Source: Climacteris rufus
Lineage: Eukaryota; Chordata; Aves; Passeriformes; Climacteridae
DNA length: 64,000 nucleotides
Direction: 5' to 3'
NCBI GenBank assembly: GCA_013398175.1
Contig: VZRZ01007311.1
Coordinates: 1,269,246-1,333,245 of the forward strand
Part shown: one piece after another, positions 49,257 to 63,194 of the stretch
Position numbering within the stretch: the first letter of the stretch is position 1
Layout of the letters: the number at the start of each line of letters is the position of its first letter
The notes under the pieces: model-generated
The model's input: the letters and a program-made list of their open reading frames with translations, nothing else
Database searches by the model: none
Told to the model about the DNA's origin: nothing
Program-made: the position numbers and the translations under genes

Positions 49257-50163
49257 ATATATAAATGGGACTTGCAGAATGAAGATGGTTGTTCAGCCCA
49301 GCTCTACCATGCACCTGCTTTACTGTCTTTGTTTTGGCTGGATGCAGAAGGTATTCAAGGATGTGAGGCTGACACATTTTCAACTGCTGGGAGCAGTTTT
49401 CTGCAGAAAGAATTATTTTCTAACTATTTGAGACTAGTTTCTTATCTTTTCTGCTGTCTGAGTGGTGCAAAAGGCTGTATGCCAATAAGCAGTGCAGCCA
49501 TATGGTTTGCCTTGCAATGGAAATGTCAGACAGAGAGACTTTGAGGATACTCATGCCTACTGCCTAAGCATTCATCTTGTCTGTGGTGATGGGAAGGGAC
49601 AAAAGTCACTGTCTGTGTGCTTGTACATAGGCATGACCAACCTGGCCATTGGGGATTGGAGTACCCTGTCTGACACTGAACTGGAAGTATCTTTGACACA
49701 CCTGTAGAACAGCTCTGCATTGCCTTTGACCGATGCACGGGATCAAAAATCAGAAAAGTCCTAATCAAGAAATTAGAAGGCCTTCCTTAAAGGTCTGAAA
49801 GATCCTGAGTCTGATGGGATCCAGAGGATCCCATCATGATAAAATGAAATGCAGAACTTATTTTCTGAACTCCTCGGGAAAGAGTGTATCTCCTCACTGC
49901 ATGAGCACCCAGAGACATGGGGCCCTGTGCAGGACCATAAGAGTACACAATTTCCTTATTCTGCTCTGTCCCAGGACTAACCCATGCCCAGAGTGTGAGG
50001 AAGCACAGTTGTTTGCAGTCAGATAAGTTTTATGTATTGAAATGAAGATAAAAAACATTCCAAGCTCATGCAACTGAGGGTCCTGACTCCTGGCCCCTTT
50101 GTAATTCCACTCATTCCCATCTAGGTTCTGCCAGTGGTTGGGATCCAGCAAGGCAGGATCCAT
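49257..50163. other. Slightly GC-richer block, unidentified
   Basis: Together with the preceding frame this forms a block of about 1.2 kb somewhat richer in G+C than its surroundings. Several overlapping 60-90 codon frames occur on both strands, and a perfect hairpin sits at 49812-49836. It may be a decayed retroelement, but no diagnostic motif was recognised. Confidence 0.35.
49812..49836. repeat. Perfect 11-bp inverted repeat with 3-base loop
   Basis: tgatgggatcc (49812-49822) and ggatcccatca (49826-49836) are exact reverse complements around the loop aga. This is the strongest short hairpin seen in the window. There is no T-tract beside it and no gene nearby, so no terminator or RNA role is claimed. 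Confidence 0.95.
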
Positions 50164-53100
50164 TCAGGAAGGTGATGTGGGTGCACAAGTTACTTCAATG
50201 GTTAGGAACACTTTCTGCATACCAAAGAGACCCTAAAACAGGAAAGCTTTCATTGCCAGAAGTTAAAGTGCCTTTAATATTTATTATACAGTTAATATGC
50301 CTCTTCAGAAAATCCTTTGAGGGAAATAACAAAGATCAATAGAGGCCTGATGAATCCTAAATGGAGAAACTAAAAGAAGTATTTATATTTCTGTCTATGT
50401 ATCTCCTAGAGATGACAGCAAATCTGCAGGCATATTATAACAATGGGCAAGGGTATTCTGTGGAATTAAGGAAAGGGGAAGACATTTTCAAACACAAGAA
50501 CAAAGACTGTGCTCTACTAAAATGTTAATTAACATGCAAAGCATCAAACCACACATCTGCCCTTCCAGAAACAATGTGCTCATAGAAATAATGAATAAAA
50601 TACTAGCTTATTTGTCAAAATACTGGGCATAAAATTCACCAACAACATGACATCTGTAAGAAAATATCAAACACCTACTGCAGGAAAATGAATGACCCAT
50701 ATCTCTTTCAATTTGCTAACACTAAGCTGAGTTTATTTCTTTGGAGCACATTTAATTCTGAAAAAGAATGAGAAAAAGAAGGAGAAACCCCATGGGAAAT
50801 GATCAAATTGTTAATAAAATTTTTGGATGCACTGTATAATTACAACCCCTTGAAGAATCAAAAACTCTGCTTCTTTATTTACAGCTAATAGAAGGCCCAA
50901 GGCTTGACAGCCATTTGTCAAAAATTCCATTAAAATTGCAGTTGATGCAAAATTTCAATATCAATACCATGGAGTAAGCAAGGAATAAGGACAAATAAAA
51001 TGTTATTTGGCATAGAATCATAATTGTTGGTGTCCCAAATGGACCCTACACTCCTGATGCATACAGCTCACTGATAAGAACTTCTTAGTAGCCCTGGATA
51101 ATTAAACTTGTCACCTGCACAATTCAAGTTTCACTTAGCATTTAGAGTTAGAATTCACAAATGGATTATGTCTGCACAAGGGCTTTTGTACAATATTATT
51201 AAGTTATATTTGTATCATACCAGAATAAATGTGCAAGGCAAATAGAATACATCATCCATGTTACTAGAGGCTTTCCCTCATGGCTTGCTTTGTCCATGAA
51301 ATGAAGCCCTTCAAAAACTGGCATTTACTTCCTCAACAAATTTACCCAAATGTATCGATATAGCAGTAAAACTCTTTCAGCTTCCACTGGCTTACATCAC
51401 TTCCAAAATAACCTTTCTACACATTTGAAGTGTAAACACTACTTAGGCTTCAGAGGAATCAGATATAGTTTGGTATCTTCAGCTGACAGCTTGAATCAGA
51501 ATATGTATATGCCACCAGGCTGCTTGTCCCCTCTCTATGCTTGACTAGAAACAGAAGGGTCTGCAACCTGATAGAAAATCTTTTTTGCTAAGCTTATTAT
51601 TGACTAGAGTGATTCCACTAGGCTTCCATCTGGATCCTGAATGCTTCCCAACACCACCCACTTGTATCTTACAATTTCAAGTTAAATGTTAAATGAAATA
51701 AGCTGAAGCCTGGTGGAGAAATACCATCTTATTCCTCGAGACTATTCAACAGAGTTTATATCCTCATGTTTGAATAAATACAATGCGAACAAAATTTGTC
51801 ATCAACACTTTATGACTTTGGTGTCTAACAGACTGAGATATATCTTTTTGGAAAAAGATCACACATCTAAAAGTTTCAGAGAACTTTCTCCTGAACTCTA
51901 TCATAACTGTGAGGGGTACCATCAATATTTCAGCATTAAGCAGAAACATTGGCCAAATTTTTTAATCTGCCTGTTTCTGGAGATGTTGGCTGGTGAAATA
52001 TTTCTTATATTATAAATGCTTTGTAGTGACTTTATCTTGATAGAATAGGTTATTAACTGAAGGCAGTATCTCCAAAAGAGCTGTTAAATTGGCCAGCCAC
52101 CAAAACACAAGAAAGGCATATTTGTTTATTGTTACCTACATAATTATTTAAAAGAACAACAAGTTGTTAAAATAATTTTTAAAATTCACTGCAGATACAA
52201 AATGAAACTCAAATAATTTGCTTATCAACGATATTTGGCATCAAAGTGAGAGTTAATTTTTCAGAACTCTGCACTTAAATGGCCTTTTGAAAACCTATCC
52301 TTCAGTCATTAACATAGGTTTTCAATTTTTGCCATTTTGTAAAAACTTCATGGGCTTTGCCGCCTATGTCTCATATTCTACCTTTTATTCAAAACACCCT
52401 GTTTAGATTGGGAAGAATCAACAGATGATTATCTACCCATTAAATCAAATCTCTTGGCACAGCGTAATTCTGGCTTCTTGGCAGCAGGTTATTTATACAG
52501 AAAAAAGTTGGCAATAAAGAATAGCCAACCATTACAGTTTTAGCATTTGAAATACCTGTAATAACTCTCAAAAGATTGAATGTTTATTTTATTTATTAAA
52601 GTACTTCCCTGCTGAGGAAATAGTTTTGAAAATTATTGTTTAACATGGTGCATTAATTAAGTCCTACCTAAAAATCCTGTATTCTAGATTTCATGATTTA
52701 TTTATTTTGGTTGTATGATTTATGCAGCAAAAAACAGTTGGATGCCTTTCCTTCTCATTTCATCCCAACAGTGTTTTTATTGTATTCTTCTTTCATTATG
52801 TAAGCCTATAAAGTAATCCCTGTTGATTTAAAGACAATGGTAGACCCATGGTTGTTCATCTAACAAAATTACTTCTTTAAGAAAAACAAAAATGATAAAT
52901 GGCTTTGTTTAGAGTATTTTGTCCATGAATATAAAATATTTTAATGTAAAAGTAAAGTTAATAGACTTCTACTCGATTTCAAAACATTTTGGAAATTCAC
53001 AGAGACGGTAGCAAACCAGAGCTGATCATGTGTTGGCTTGCCTTACAGTCAGCTCCTCTCATTAACAAGACACCTGGCTGTTCCTTAAGACAAAACAAAT

Positions 53101-56100
53101 TCTAGGCATCTCAAATAACTGGAAATGAAGCAAACTGCTTTGTCATCAAGCAGCACTGTAATGAAAGGAAAGGCAGAAGGAAGAAAGCCCTGTCTTTACA
53201 ATATTTACAGAAGTATGGCAGAGTAACTGTATATCATCACTAGTACTCATCAACAAAAACACATTTTAATTGAAGCATAAATTGAAGGATAAAACTAATT
53301 TACTGCATATAATATGTATTCTCATCAAATATTTTAGATATATTTAAAAACATAAAAGTGACTATTTTTATGGTGTGAAAAAACACATTTTTATTACATC
53401 TATTTTTCCCATTTTTTATGGCTATATTTGGTGTTTAGAAATCTTTCTGAGAGGTTCCATAGAATTATCAAGTATTGTCGATTAAAATTGTATAAGATTA
53501 AATATAAAAGATAGGATTAAATGGAAGTAGGTGTAAAGAATTTGTGTCTAGTTCACTTTCTAATTAAGAAGAGAGAAATTAGATTATATTGATTCAATTA
53601 GTAGGTTTTTACTCTAATCCTTCTTGATTGTTTATATGATGCGATCATAATTGCCATTTGCTAAGCTGCCTTCTATGGAAAGGCGAATTTTGCTTTTTAT
53701 CTGTCTGAAAGGAGAAAACATTAACACCATTGTTGTCTCCCTCTGAGCAGTGATCACTTCTTTTTGGTCAGAGTGTGACAGAAACATTTTAGTGAATTCC
53801 TGATTATCCTTCAAGCTAGCAAAGGACTGAAAGCTAAAATGACCCAAGAAAGCTCTCTTTGCCAGAGTACAGCCAAACAAGTACTAATTTGAGAAAATGT
53901 CGTAATAAATTTTCAAAGCTGACCTTAAAGTGCTCTGAAGTTTTGACTGCCAAAGTTTGAAACATTTTCAGGAAGAGTGTTTTCCAGATGATGCCTCATC
54001 AAAATTTCAGAAAATCAGCGACTTCAAAAAATATCCTGCAAACTCCTGTATAAAGTACACAAAATCCTTATGATCTTCTTGAAATTCTGTCACTTTCAAT
54101 TTTTTGAAACTATTTTGAATTGTATAAAGTTGCCTAGTCAAGACACATTGAGATTTTTAGTCGTTTAACACACTGACAGAAATTTCAATATAATGTTGGA
54201 AATATTTACTCAGCAGAGCAGGACATACAGATATTTTTACAGTTAGTTGCAAAGAGAAAGTATATCCTCTGTAATTAAGTAACAGCAATCTGCAACATGC
54301 TTCGAAGACACAAAATTTGAACTAGTATGACTTGGTTGTGACAGGAAATTTAATAGACATGAAATCTTAATGTAAAGTATTCTGTTGCTCACGTCACTTC
54401 ACAATTAAACATATATACTGTTATCTCTGCTTGACAATTTACCACTGTTTAAATTATAGCCAAGATGCTAAACATCCTCCAGAGATCAGGATTTGCAGCA
54501 GACCTCCAGGTTGAAGACCACGGTGACTCAGAGTGTTTCACAGCAGATTTAGTTCAAAGGATGTAGAATACAACTGACAAAACTAAAGCCTTTCCAGCTT
54601 GTGCCTGCTGCACAGTATATATTCAAATACTTGTGACAAAGAAGTAAAAAATTAAGCATAAACTGTAAGTAGTTTTAAAAACTGTTTAATGTTTTCTTTT
54701 GTTGTCTTTGAAAGGCACAGAGACAAAAATAGGTTTTTTGTGGCAAAGATAATGTTTAAGAAAGTTCATGATTTGAGACCTGCAAATTGTTCAAAGAACT
54801 GGAACAGTAGGAGGTATTTCCCTTCAGTGATGATTCATGAGTTTAAATCTGTACAAATGCATACCACAAAATCCTGAAACCAAAGTTCATTTTGGTACAT
54901 TCAGAGTTTTTTGGATTTTCTCTTGTTAAAACAAATGTTTTATCTAAGGCGTATCCCTTTTTTAAAATTCACACACATACACAAAAAAAATCCCAAAATC
55001 CCAAACAGAAGTACTCCAATTACAATGATGCTTGAGATATGATAGAGTAAGGTTCTGCCTTGAGAGGAGGAAAGCTTTGAGATCTAAAATCTGTTTGAAT
55101 TTCAAGCTTTCTGAAGTAAGTACAATTCTGATCAAAGGAAAATAGAGGAAAAAAGGCAATACAAGAAAGTGATGGATGGGTTTGGCCTCTACATTCACAG
55201 GTGTTTGCCAACAGAGTTTGGAGGTTGAGATAACAACTGATCTTAAGAAAGAGCAATGTCTACCTAGAATAAGATCAATTTTGTATATGAAGATAAAGGG
55301 ATCAAGAAGTGTATCATTAGCAGCTAAACTGACAGAGGTCATGTGAGTAGAAGCACAAATAGTTTGCTTAGACCTGCAGTAAGATTGATCTCATGGTGGT
55401 ATCAGAATAATTGTATGTATTACTGAGGAGGTAGAACACCAAAATATTTCACATTAAATATGAGCCTGTTGTCATGAGCTCAAGTGCATAACAACTTTTA
55501 TCGTTGCCATTAGAAACCATCAGTCTTTCAAAAATAGAAGATGACATAAAATGAAATTATAGATTACTGGAAAGAAAGAGGTAAGAAGCTTCCTGAAGAA
55601 AAAAAAAATTAAAATTGAAAAAAAAATACAGCTATCCAGATGAAAACCTGAATTTCATCTGAGTCAATGGAGCGAGTGTACAAGTTCAAAAAATAGAAAG
55701 AAATTAAGTCCAAATGAGAAAACTAGGAAGGAATAGTTAGTAGAACACCAACCCATGCACTTTCTGCTGAGATGGAATAAGAAGTCATCAGCTACATCAG
55801 TGATCAGTTTGAGACACTGGAATGGAAAAACAACAGGGTCTAGACCTAGAGGTCTTCAATACCCAGTGAGAGAACTTGCTGAAGACTTGGAAGTAAGAAT
55901 GGTTATGTAGTCAAACATTGTTAAAAGAATATTCTAACAGCATATAAAAGACATTCTAATCACCACATCTAATTGCAAAGAGAAATAAAGATCTGAAATG
56001 GCTCAAATGTCTTATGTGTAAAGAAGAATAATTAACAATCAAATTGAAAGCTGCTGTCTTGACAGATGATGTATATTAGGACAATGAATTTGTCCTAATT

Positions 56101-56902
56101 AGGTCCGTAATTTGAAAGCTGAAGAAAATATCAGATTATTGTAAGTGCAGTATTCTTCTTAGTGAAATTTCAATGGATTTTAGATTAAAATTAATTTGAC
56201 AAAGTTTTCATAAAGGTCTAGAACTTACCTTGAATGTCTCTTTCTGTCTTCAATTCAGTACAGCTCCCACCTGAATTTAAAGAATGAACTTTCAGAAGTG
56301 ACTCTACCTAAGTTTGACTTACTGAAACTAAGACATCCTCAATCAGAAGTGCACTTTCTTCTTTAAAATTAAAAAATTTGTGTTTTCTGCAAGGGGATGC
56401 AGAAAGTTGTTTTCAAACCAAGAGGTTAATACTCTCACTGACATAACCGGAATCAGAAGCAAGTCTACAATACAATAATCAAAGGGTACAAGTAATTTAA
56501 TGCAAGAGCAGCATTTCCATAGAACGAAATAATGTTCAAGTCCCTGCATCCAGATTGTGCATTTTGGTGTGGGATGTCAAACCATGTGTCTTGGAACAAA
56601 TGTTCCCACTCTGTGTGTGCCATTCACACAGCTCCAAAACAATCCTTGCTTTGGACTTCCTGTCTCCATTGGGTTTGGAGTACCTTTGGTGATATCTGAC
56701 TAAAAGTTCTGGGTGTAGTTTTAAAAATATCTGGGACTGTTTTCCTTTGAAGGGAATTGAGTTTGCATTCACTAAAACCATTCTGCATGCAAAATTAGGG
56801 CAGCATAGTGACATTCAAGGAATTAACTTTCCAAAAGTCACCATTGCTCCACTACAAAACACTGATGTGGATATAACGATACCCCTGCACCACACAAGAT
56901 TT
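50164..56902. other. Unannotated AT-rich DNA, no gene found
   Basis: No supported exon, RNA gene or transposon. The 126-codon minus frame at 54962-55342 overlaps another frame on the same strand and has no domain. The interval 55.5-56.1 kb is notably A-rich on the plus strand, with runs such as those at about 55599-55629, and may be an old unrecognised repeat. Confidence 0.6.
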
Positions 56903-57674
56903 AGAATCATAGAATCATTGAATATTTTAGGTTCAAAAGGACCTCTAAGGTTACCGAGTCCAACCACTGACCTAACACTATCCAAGCCCACCACTAAACC
57001 ATGTCCCTAAGTGCTGCATCTATACGTCTTCAAAATAACTTCAGGAATGGTGACTCCCACTTCCCTCGACAACCTGTTCCAATCCCTGGCAACCCTTTCA
57101 AAGAAGAAATTTTTCCTAATATCCAATCTAAACCTCCAATGGTACTACTTGAGGCCATCTCCTCTCATCCTGTCACTCATTAACTGAGAGAAGAGTGACT
57201 CCTATCTCACTGCAACATCCTCTAGGGTAATTGTAGAGTATGATAAGGTGCCCCTGAACCTCCTTTTCTCCAGGCTAAACAAGCCCAGCTCCCTCATTAA
57301 TGCCTCATTTACTGGACNACCCACTGACCTAACACTATCCAAGCCCACCACTAAACCATGTCCCTAAGTGCTGCATCTATACGTCTTCAAAATAACTTCA
57401 GGAATGGTGACTCCCACTTCCCTCGACAACCTGTTCCAATCCCTGGCAACCCTTTCAAAGAAGAAATTTTTCCTAATATCCAATCTAAACCTCCAATGGT
57501 ACTACTTGAGGCCATCTCCTCTCATCCTGTCACCCATTAACTGAGAGAAGAGTGACTCCTATCTCACTGCAACATCCTCTAGGGTAATTGTAGAGTATGA
57601 TAAGGTGCCCCTGAACCTCCTTTTCTCCAGGCTAAACAAGCCCAGCTCCCTCATTAATGCCTCATTTACTGGAC
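56903..57674 (-). mobile_element. CR1 LINE 3' fragment containing a 357-bp tandem duplication
   Basis: The plus strand opens with agaatcatagaatcattgaa (56903-56922), the reverse complement of CR1 3' octamers. Typical CR1 terminal sequence follows (gagtccaaccactgacctaa..., then the aagaagaaatttttcctaat block and the tttctccaggctaaacaag block). The element is on the minus strand, 5'-truncated near 57674. Its inner part is present twice, at about 56964-57317 and 57321-57674, with a single N (57318) at the join. Without the duplication it would be about 415 bp. The repeated 60-codon frames starting at 57001 and 57358 are just CR1 antisense sequence, not genes. Confidence 0.93.
56964..57674. repeat. 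Near-perfect 357-bp tandem duplication with N at the junction
   Basis: Copies at 56964-57317 and 57321-57674 are offset by 357 bases. I find one difference along them (T at 57177, C at 57534), plus an a/c mismatch just left of the repeat start (56963 versus 57320). A single N at 57318 marks the boundary. Two allele-like copies joined by a placeholder N point to a mis-joined overlap in the assembly rather than a real duplication. Confidence 0.95.
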
Positions 57675-60600
57675 AAGTGGGAAGGCTGAGACACTTAAAT
57701 TTATCATTGACCATAATAGTCCAGGAGGATGTCAATCTCACCTGTGCAGGTTCTGGCTGAGCATACCAAGAGTGTGCAGAGCTGAAGAGTTGTGCAGTAA
57801 AGAAAATGGTGTGTCTGCCTTCAAAATGGGGGCAAAAAGTCTGAATTGCATCTAGGCAGCTATCACAGTACCCAAACTAAATTCCTCTAAAATAAACTGC
57901 TTTAAAAGAAGGAATATTATGATCAGGATGGGATGTCCTGCAGGCAGGGCAACCAGACAAATGGACAGATAAAATTATTATTGAGCAACATAATTTTAAT
58001 ATTTTTAATAAGAATTGCAGTTTTTTTCATAAAAATAAGCAATGCAGAAAAAAGCTCGCAAAATTTCTCACTTATAATTAACCGTAAAAATCCCATTCAT
58101 TTGTCCTGTAAGCAAAATATCATTATGGCTCAGGAGAAGAGAGCAATCCTGGCTGGTGACACGGTACCAGAAAACACCGAGTTAAGCAATATAGGATGGA
58201 ATCTTTCAACTGAAAGGCAGTTATAGAATTGACAGAGGACCCAAACCAGAGACATTAGATATACCCTATCGACTACATGAAAGCTTTTGACTTGCAGGTC
58301 AGCTGAGATCATTCAACTCATGGAGCAATAAATAGTTCCTTCTAAAAGCTGGGGAAAAGCTGAAATCAATGCCTATTAAAGACTTTTAGGAAAAAAAAGT
58401 ATCCAGAGAAGAAAAATTTCTATTCTTTCACATGCCTTTATAATTATAAGGCACTGAAAGAACACCACAGCTCCAGGGCTCAGTACGCACCTTCAGGTAA
58501 GCACAACTAATAAAACTTTCTGTTACCACCAGCAAACTTCTGAGTGCTGCTGGATGAGTTGTTCGTTGTTCCAGGGTAATAATTACCTACTGAATGCTTG
58601 CAGGATAAAGCTGACAAATATACTACCCTGGAGACAGAATAAAATGTGCAATAATGCATTAGAATCAGCATAAAAACCAAATCTTTTTGTGTTGCAGGGA
58701 CTATCTGTTATGGAAACCACTAGGGGTCTGGTGCAAAGTTGGCAGCTGAAATGTAAGAAGCAAATAGAACAGAACAGAGTAGATAATAATTTTTTTTTAA
58801 AGATGGCCTTGTTGGCCACAGACGTTCTGTATTTTAAGTTGTGTCAGTTGATTATATCCCATTTGCAACCATCCTGTTGTTGTGCTGCTCCTGCACTTCT
58901 CTGTGGCTCAGGGAGATTTCTAAGGCAGTGAAATCATTGGGATTTCTCTGCCTGGCTTGAAGAGGCAGGCTAATCGGCTTAACCACAGATCACTTAGGAG
59001 AGAAGAGTAGAGACACGTGCAAAGACTACAAGCAAAATCTCCTGCATTCCTGTATCCACAGATCCAAAGCGCCTCCAGTTTTTTGTGGTTTTGTGACACT
59101 ACTCCTGACAGTGATACTAGAAGGGATAAATGTAGATCCCTTCTACATTTTTATGCTGTAAGTTTAAAATCTAATTGCTGAACGCTCTTTGCACAACATA
59201 ATAACTCAAGAACTATTGGGTCCTAATAAACATCAGTAAGCCCTGATGACACGTTAAATAGAAATAGAGGTGGTTCTTATATTTTTGAACATTTTTCAGA
59301 AGCCTCCTGCCTGTAGTATTGTGTATATATTTTGATTAGATATTTCTTAATGTCTATTTCTTATTAGATTTCTTCTCCTCATATCTGATTTTTTTTATTT
59401 GTTTTACTTATGATCCAATATTGAAATTCTGCTTTCTCGCCTGTCCATATATGCTGGGAACAACTCTGAAACTTAGATACTGAACCCTCTGAGAGGAACA
59501 TTTGGCCATTCCTTCATAATTTAACTATGTTTAATTGATCCACAGCTGTAGTATGAACACACTAGGGATGAATTTTCAATACTGTTTTCCTATCTAAGCA
59601 TATGGGTATAACTTACAGATTTCTTCTCAAGATGTAGGCAGAATTTAAGCAACTAATTTCACTAGGTAGTGAACAACCTGTTCCCTTAGGCATTTGTAAA
59701 TGTTTGGAGGCTCTTTGCCAAGTTTTTGACCATCGAAGACATTGAAATACTGAAACTCTGCCACTCTCACCCTACATTCATGCTGTGTAAGCAGAAGAGA
59801 AGGATGTTGCAGAGCTCAGGCTGTGTGCTGGATTTTTTCCCATTCAACAAAAAGAAAAATGTTTCTGGCTGGAACAGACAACAGACCTTAGCTCTTCTTA
59901 TGCTGGGGAAGCAGTGCACCCCCTGAGGAGTGTTTTAAGCAATGTCATCTACTGTCCCACACTGTTACAGATGGAGTTTCATTCTCCGTAACCATGGGCA
60001 AGCCAAAGGCATCAGACAAAATTTTCAAGCCTGAAATTCTTCTGTAGCCTTTGTGACATGAATTTTAATACCAGAAACTGAAAAGTGGGTTTATGTTCCA
60101 TATATTGCAAGGGATTGATGGCCTCTCACATAGCGGCTGGACTGCTGAGGCTGAGTGGCAGGGACTGCTGCCCACTGGGGCTACATCACCTCAGAGCAGG
60201 ACCTCCTTACGTCTTGCTTCTGCAGATATCTCTCTTTGTGACCTTCAAAGCCTCAAAATGCTACGTGGTTATAAAAGGTTCTTAAACAGTCCTTCCTCTT
60301 GCCCACATCTTCACAAAGCTTTTATTTCACTGCTATGATAGGATTGCAGTTTTATCAGCCCTAGCTTTATTCCAGCAGTAACTTTTAAAGAATTATAACT
60401 AGGCCATGTTTCCCCAGCTCCTGTAATCCTCTACCACAAAAGAAGGGATATAAATGAGGTACATTATCATTATATATTACCACAAGAACCAACGTTATAA
60501 TTAGGTACTGTATCCACTTTGTAATCACTATGGCTTTAATTTCCAATCAAAAGCATCAAAGTCTGAAGACAGTGACCCTACTATTGAACAGTTCCTTTTC

Positions 60601-63194
60601 ATTTTCTTTGACAATGAATTTTCAAAGGTAAAAGGGGGGGCAGGGAGAAATGGTATTTTATTCTAGAGCTTCTACATAATTATAGCAATTATAAAAACCT
60701 TTCATGTGCTTGGTCAGCTTTTACTGCATACATTTAGCTGTTGGTTAGAAGTGTCTCTGAAAGTTATAATGCGTTTGGGGCACCAGACTCTGTCCCACCA
60801 TTATAAATACTGGCTAGGCAGACTAATGATTGCAGAGCGTAGTGGAAAAGGTTAGTCATAAATATGGAGGATGTTAGTGCAGGTAACATAAAAGGAATTT
60901 AGAAATCTACTTCAGCAAATTGCTGTGTGCTATTTTACCTGTTTCTTTTTTTCTCCTGTTATGAGCAGTATTAAAACAGCCCCAAAATGCCACAGTAAAG
61001 ACTCAGACTTTGTTGTGCTAGATATTCAGCAACTGAAAAAGGTAGCCTTGTCTGAGGTTTGCTGCCTTTCTGCACCCTAAAACTAAACTTTTGGAACACA
61101 GAAACTATTAAAGTGGAAAAGGCTCTTCTGCTGTAAACTGCTTCATTGAGTAGATTGAATTATACCCAAACACCTGACTTTCTTATTTCTTCACTAGTAT
61201 CACTGTGCATCCCCCACCCCAGGGCTTTTCCCAATGCAAGGGTGCTAACAAGAGCTGAAGATAAAGGGTCCGATATCTGAGGGGCAGAGGAGTGCCCAAA
61301 TTTCTGTGTAAATACACTGGGCAGCCAGAGTAGTTAGGACAGTGAGAAGCAGAGGAGATAAGATCTGCTACGGACCACAGAGCAGAGGTTTCCCAGCCCT
61401 GACACCAAGAGAAATGCAAAGACTCACTGATATTCTTCAGAGGGATTTTTTCTTGAATGAAAAATCCAATATATTTTCTTAAGGATGGAAAGCAGAAAGA
61501 GAGATTTCAGCCTGCTATCCTTTTTGGAGATGAGAGCAGCTGAATGGAAACCATTATGTGACTACAAAAACTGCAGCCAAAGAAACATCAGTTGGGGACT
61601 GTGAATCAGTCCAAGTTGTTCAATAAGGAGTGGAGTTGACTGCTCAGTTTAAATGGCTGAGTAAGCTCTGGAGTTGCCTGACTGACTGCTCTAAATGTTT
61701 TCAAATCACAGTGTTGTTTTGTTATCATTATCAATACTATTTCGTTCTGAAATTTGTCTACAAATCAGTAAAAAGTTAATTGTCAAAATGCTACATATTG
61801 ACATCAAACTGTTTCCACTGTTTTGAGTTTGGTCTCATTTTCCTTTGACTCATCTGTTTATTGATATTTTTAAGAATCTGATCTTTCTGTCTTTTTTGTG
61901 GTGAAATTTTCTTACTCTGCGTGTACTCTCAGAAAAGAAAATCATTGCTGCCTAATTCTACTCAAAGTTTTTCTCTGCTTAAAGACAACATTTTGCAAAC
62001 AAAATTAAAACGCCATTATATTGTATCCGGAAAATTTTGCTCGTACTGGATATTGTTCAATTCATACAAAAGTCTGTGATTAACATGAAGTAAAAAGGCA
62101 ATATTTTGAGACAAGATGTACAATTTAGTGTTTGATCCACTAGATTGTTCCTTCCTACAAAACTTACTTTCTTAATATTCTTAATATTCCCTACGGATAT
62201 TGTCAGCCATATATCTAGTCTTCAAGGTGGAAGCTGAGAAGTGTGTGCCGTGTGTGCCTACCTGTCATATGCACTGTGCCTTATTTATATTAAATCCATC
62301 CATCATAATCTTCACTTCCACTTCTCTTTTTATCTCATTCATTTTCCTCCCTCATATTATAACCTCCAACCGTCTTTTCCTTTATAAGTTTCGTGGCACT
62401 CAGGCATTTCGGTCTGCTTCCCTGACCTTTCATAATAGCTTCCATCATACCAGTTTCCTTCATAACATTTCCTCTGTCACTGACAGTCTCTCTTGGGCTT
62501 TGTTAATTTTCTTAGTCTTAAAAATGGTCTCAGAAGTCTTCATGGGTGTAAAAATGAAAAAGAGGAAAAAAGGAAAATGTAAGGGAAAAATGGAAAAAAA
62601 AAAAAAAAAGGTGTTGAAAAAGTAGAAAGGAATTCGAAAAGGGAAAACAATAAATGGAAATACAGATTCCAAAAACTCTCTTTACGTATTTTCTCTGCTT
62701 TCTTTCTGAGTGTAAATCCCTCAGTTATGCAATTTAATTTCCACATGAATTTATCATTGATTATCTCTTCCCTTGACTATTTACTTTTTTCCTTGTATTT
62801 CAAATAATTAGTACTTTTTGAAGTGTCTTCCTAGCATAGTAATTACTTCCACAGCCTCATTTTTTTAAGACTTTTGACCCAGACCAAAGCAACCTCCTGC
62901 ATATGGCATTGCAGGGAGTTTCCATGGGCCATTTGGTCAGCTTGGGTGTAGGGTTGTTTGTGTAGAGGCAGGACTGCCCTGCCCCTTTTTTTAAAACCCA
63001 CATCATTAAAATTTAAAGGAGTTTTATGGCTCTGAGAGTTCCATACCATCACTGTAACCAGTGGTATAATGATTGGTGTTTTACTGCTACATATATATTT
63101 TTTTTTTTTCAAAGGCAGCATGTATGTTTACTCACTTTTGCTGTCTCATAGCACCTCCCATTGTCAAAAATTAGAGAACAATTTAATGACAAAA
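57675..63194. other. Unannotated AT-rich DNA, no gene found
   Basis: No supported exon or transposon. Contents noted are a G8 run near 60636-60643 and a purine-rich tract at 62550-62662 (listed). The 141-codon plus frame at 62200-62625 ends in a lysine run translated from that A-rich tract. The 60.1-60.24 kb stretch is a little GC-richer but unidentified. Confidence 0.6.
62550..62662. repeat. Purine-rich (A-rich) low-complexity tract
   Basis: About 110 bases on the plus strand are almost all A and G, including 16 A in a row at 62594-62609 and repeated GGAAAA/GAAAA words. On the minus strand it is a T/C tract. It produces the lysine-rich tail of one open frame and the Phe-rich start of two others. 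Confidence 0.85.

Noticed and set aside
49812..49836. Hairpin considered as a transcription terminator or microRNA precursor
   Set aside because: There is no T-tract, and the 11-bp stem with a 3-base loop is far too short for a microRNA precursor in a vertebrate.
54962..55342. 126-codon minus-strand frame
   Set aside because: No domain and another minus frame overlaps it. Hydrophobic residues come from T-rich sequence.
57001..57540. Two identical 60-codon frames 357 bp apart (apparent duplicated small gene)
   Set aside because: They are antisense CR1 3' sequence, doubled by the probable assembly artefact.
62200..62625. 141-codon frame with a lysine-rich C-terminus
   Set aside because: The basic tail is a translation of a purine-rich low-complexity tract. 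The rest has no recognised domain.
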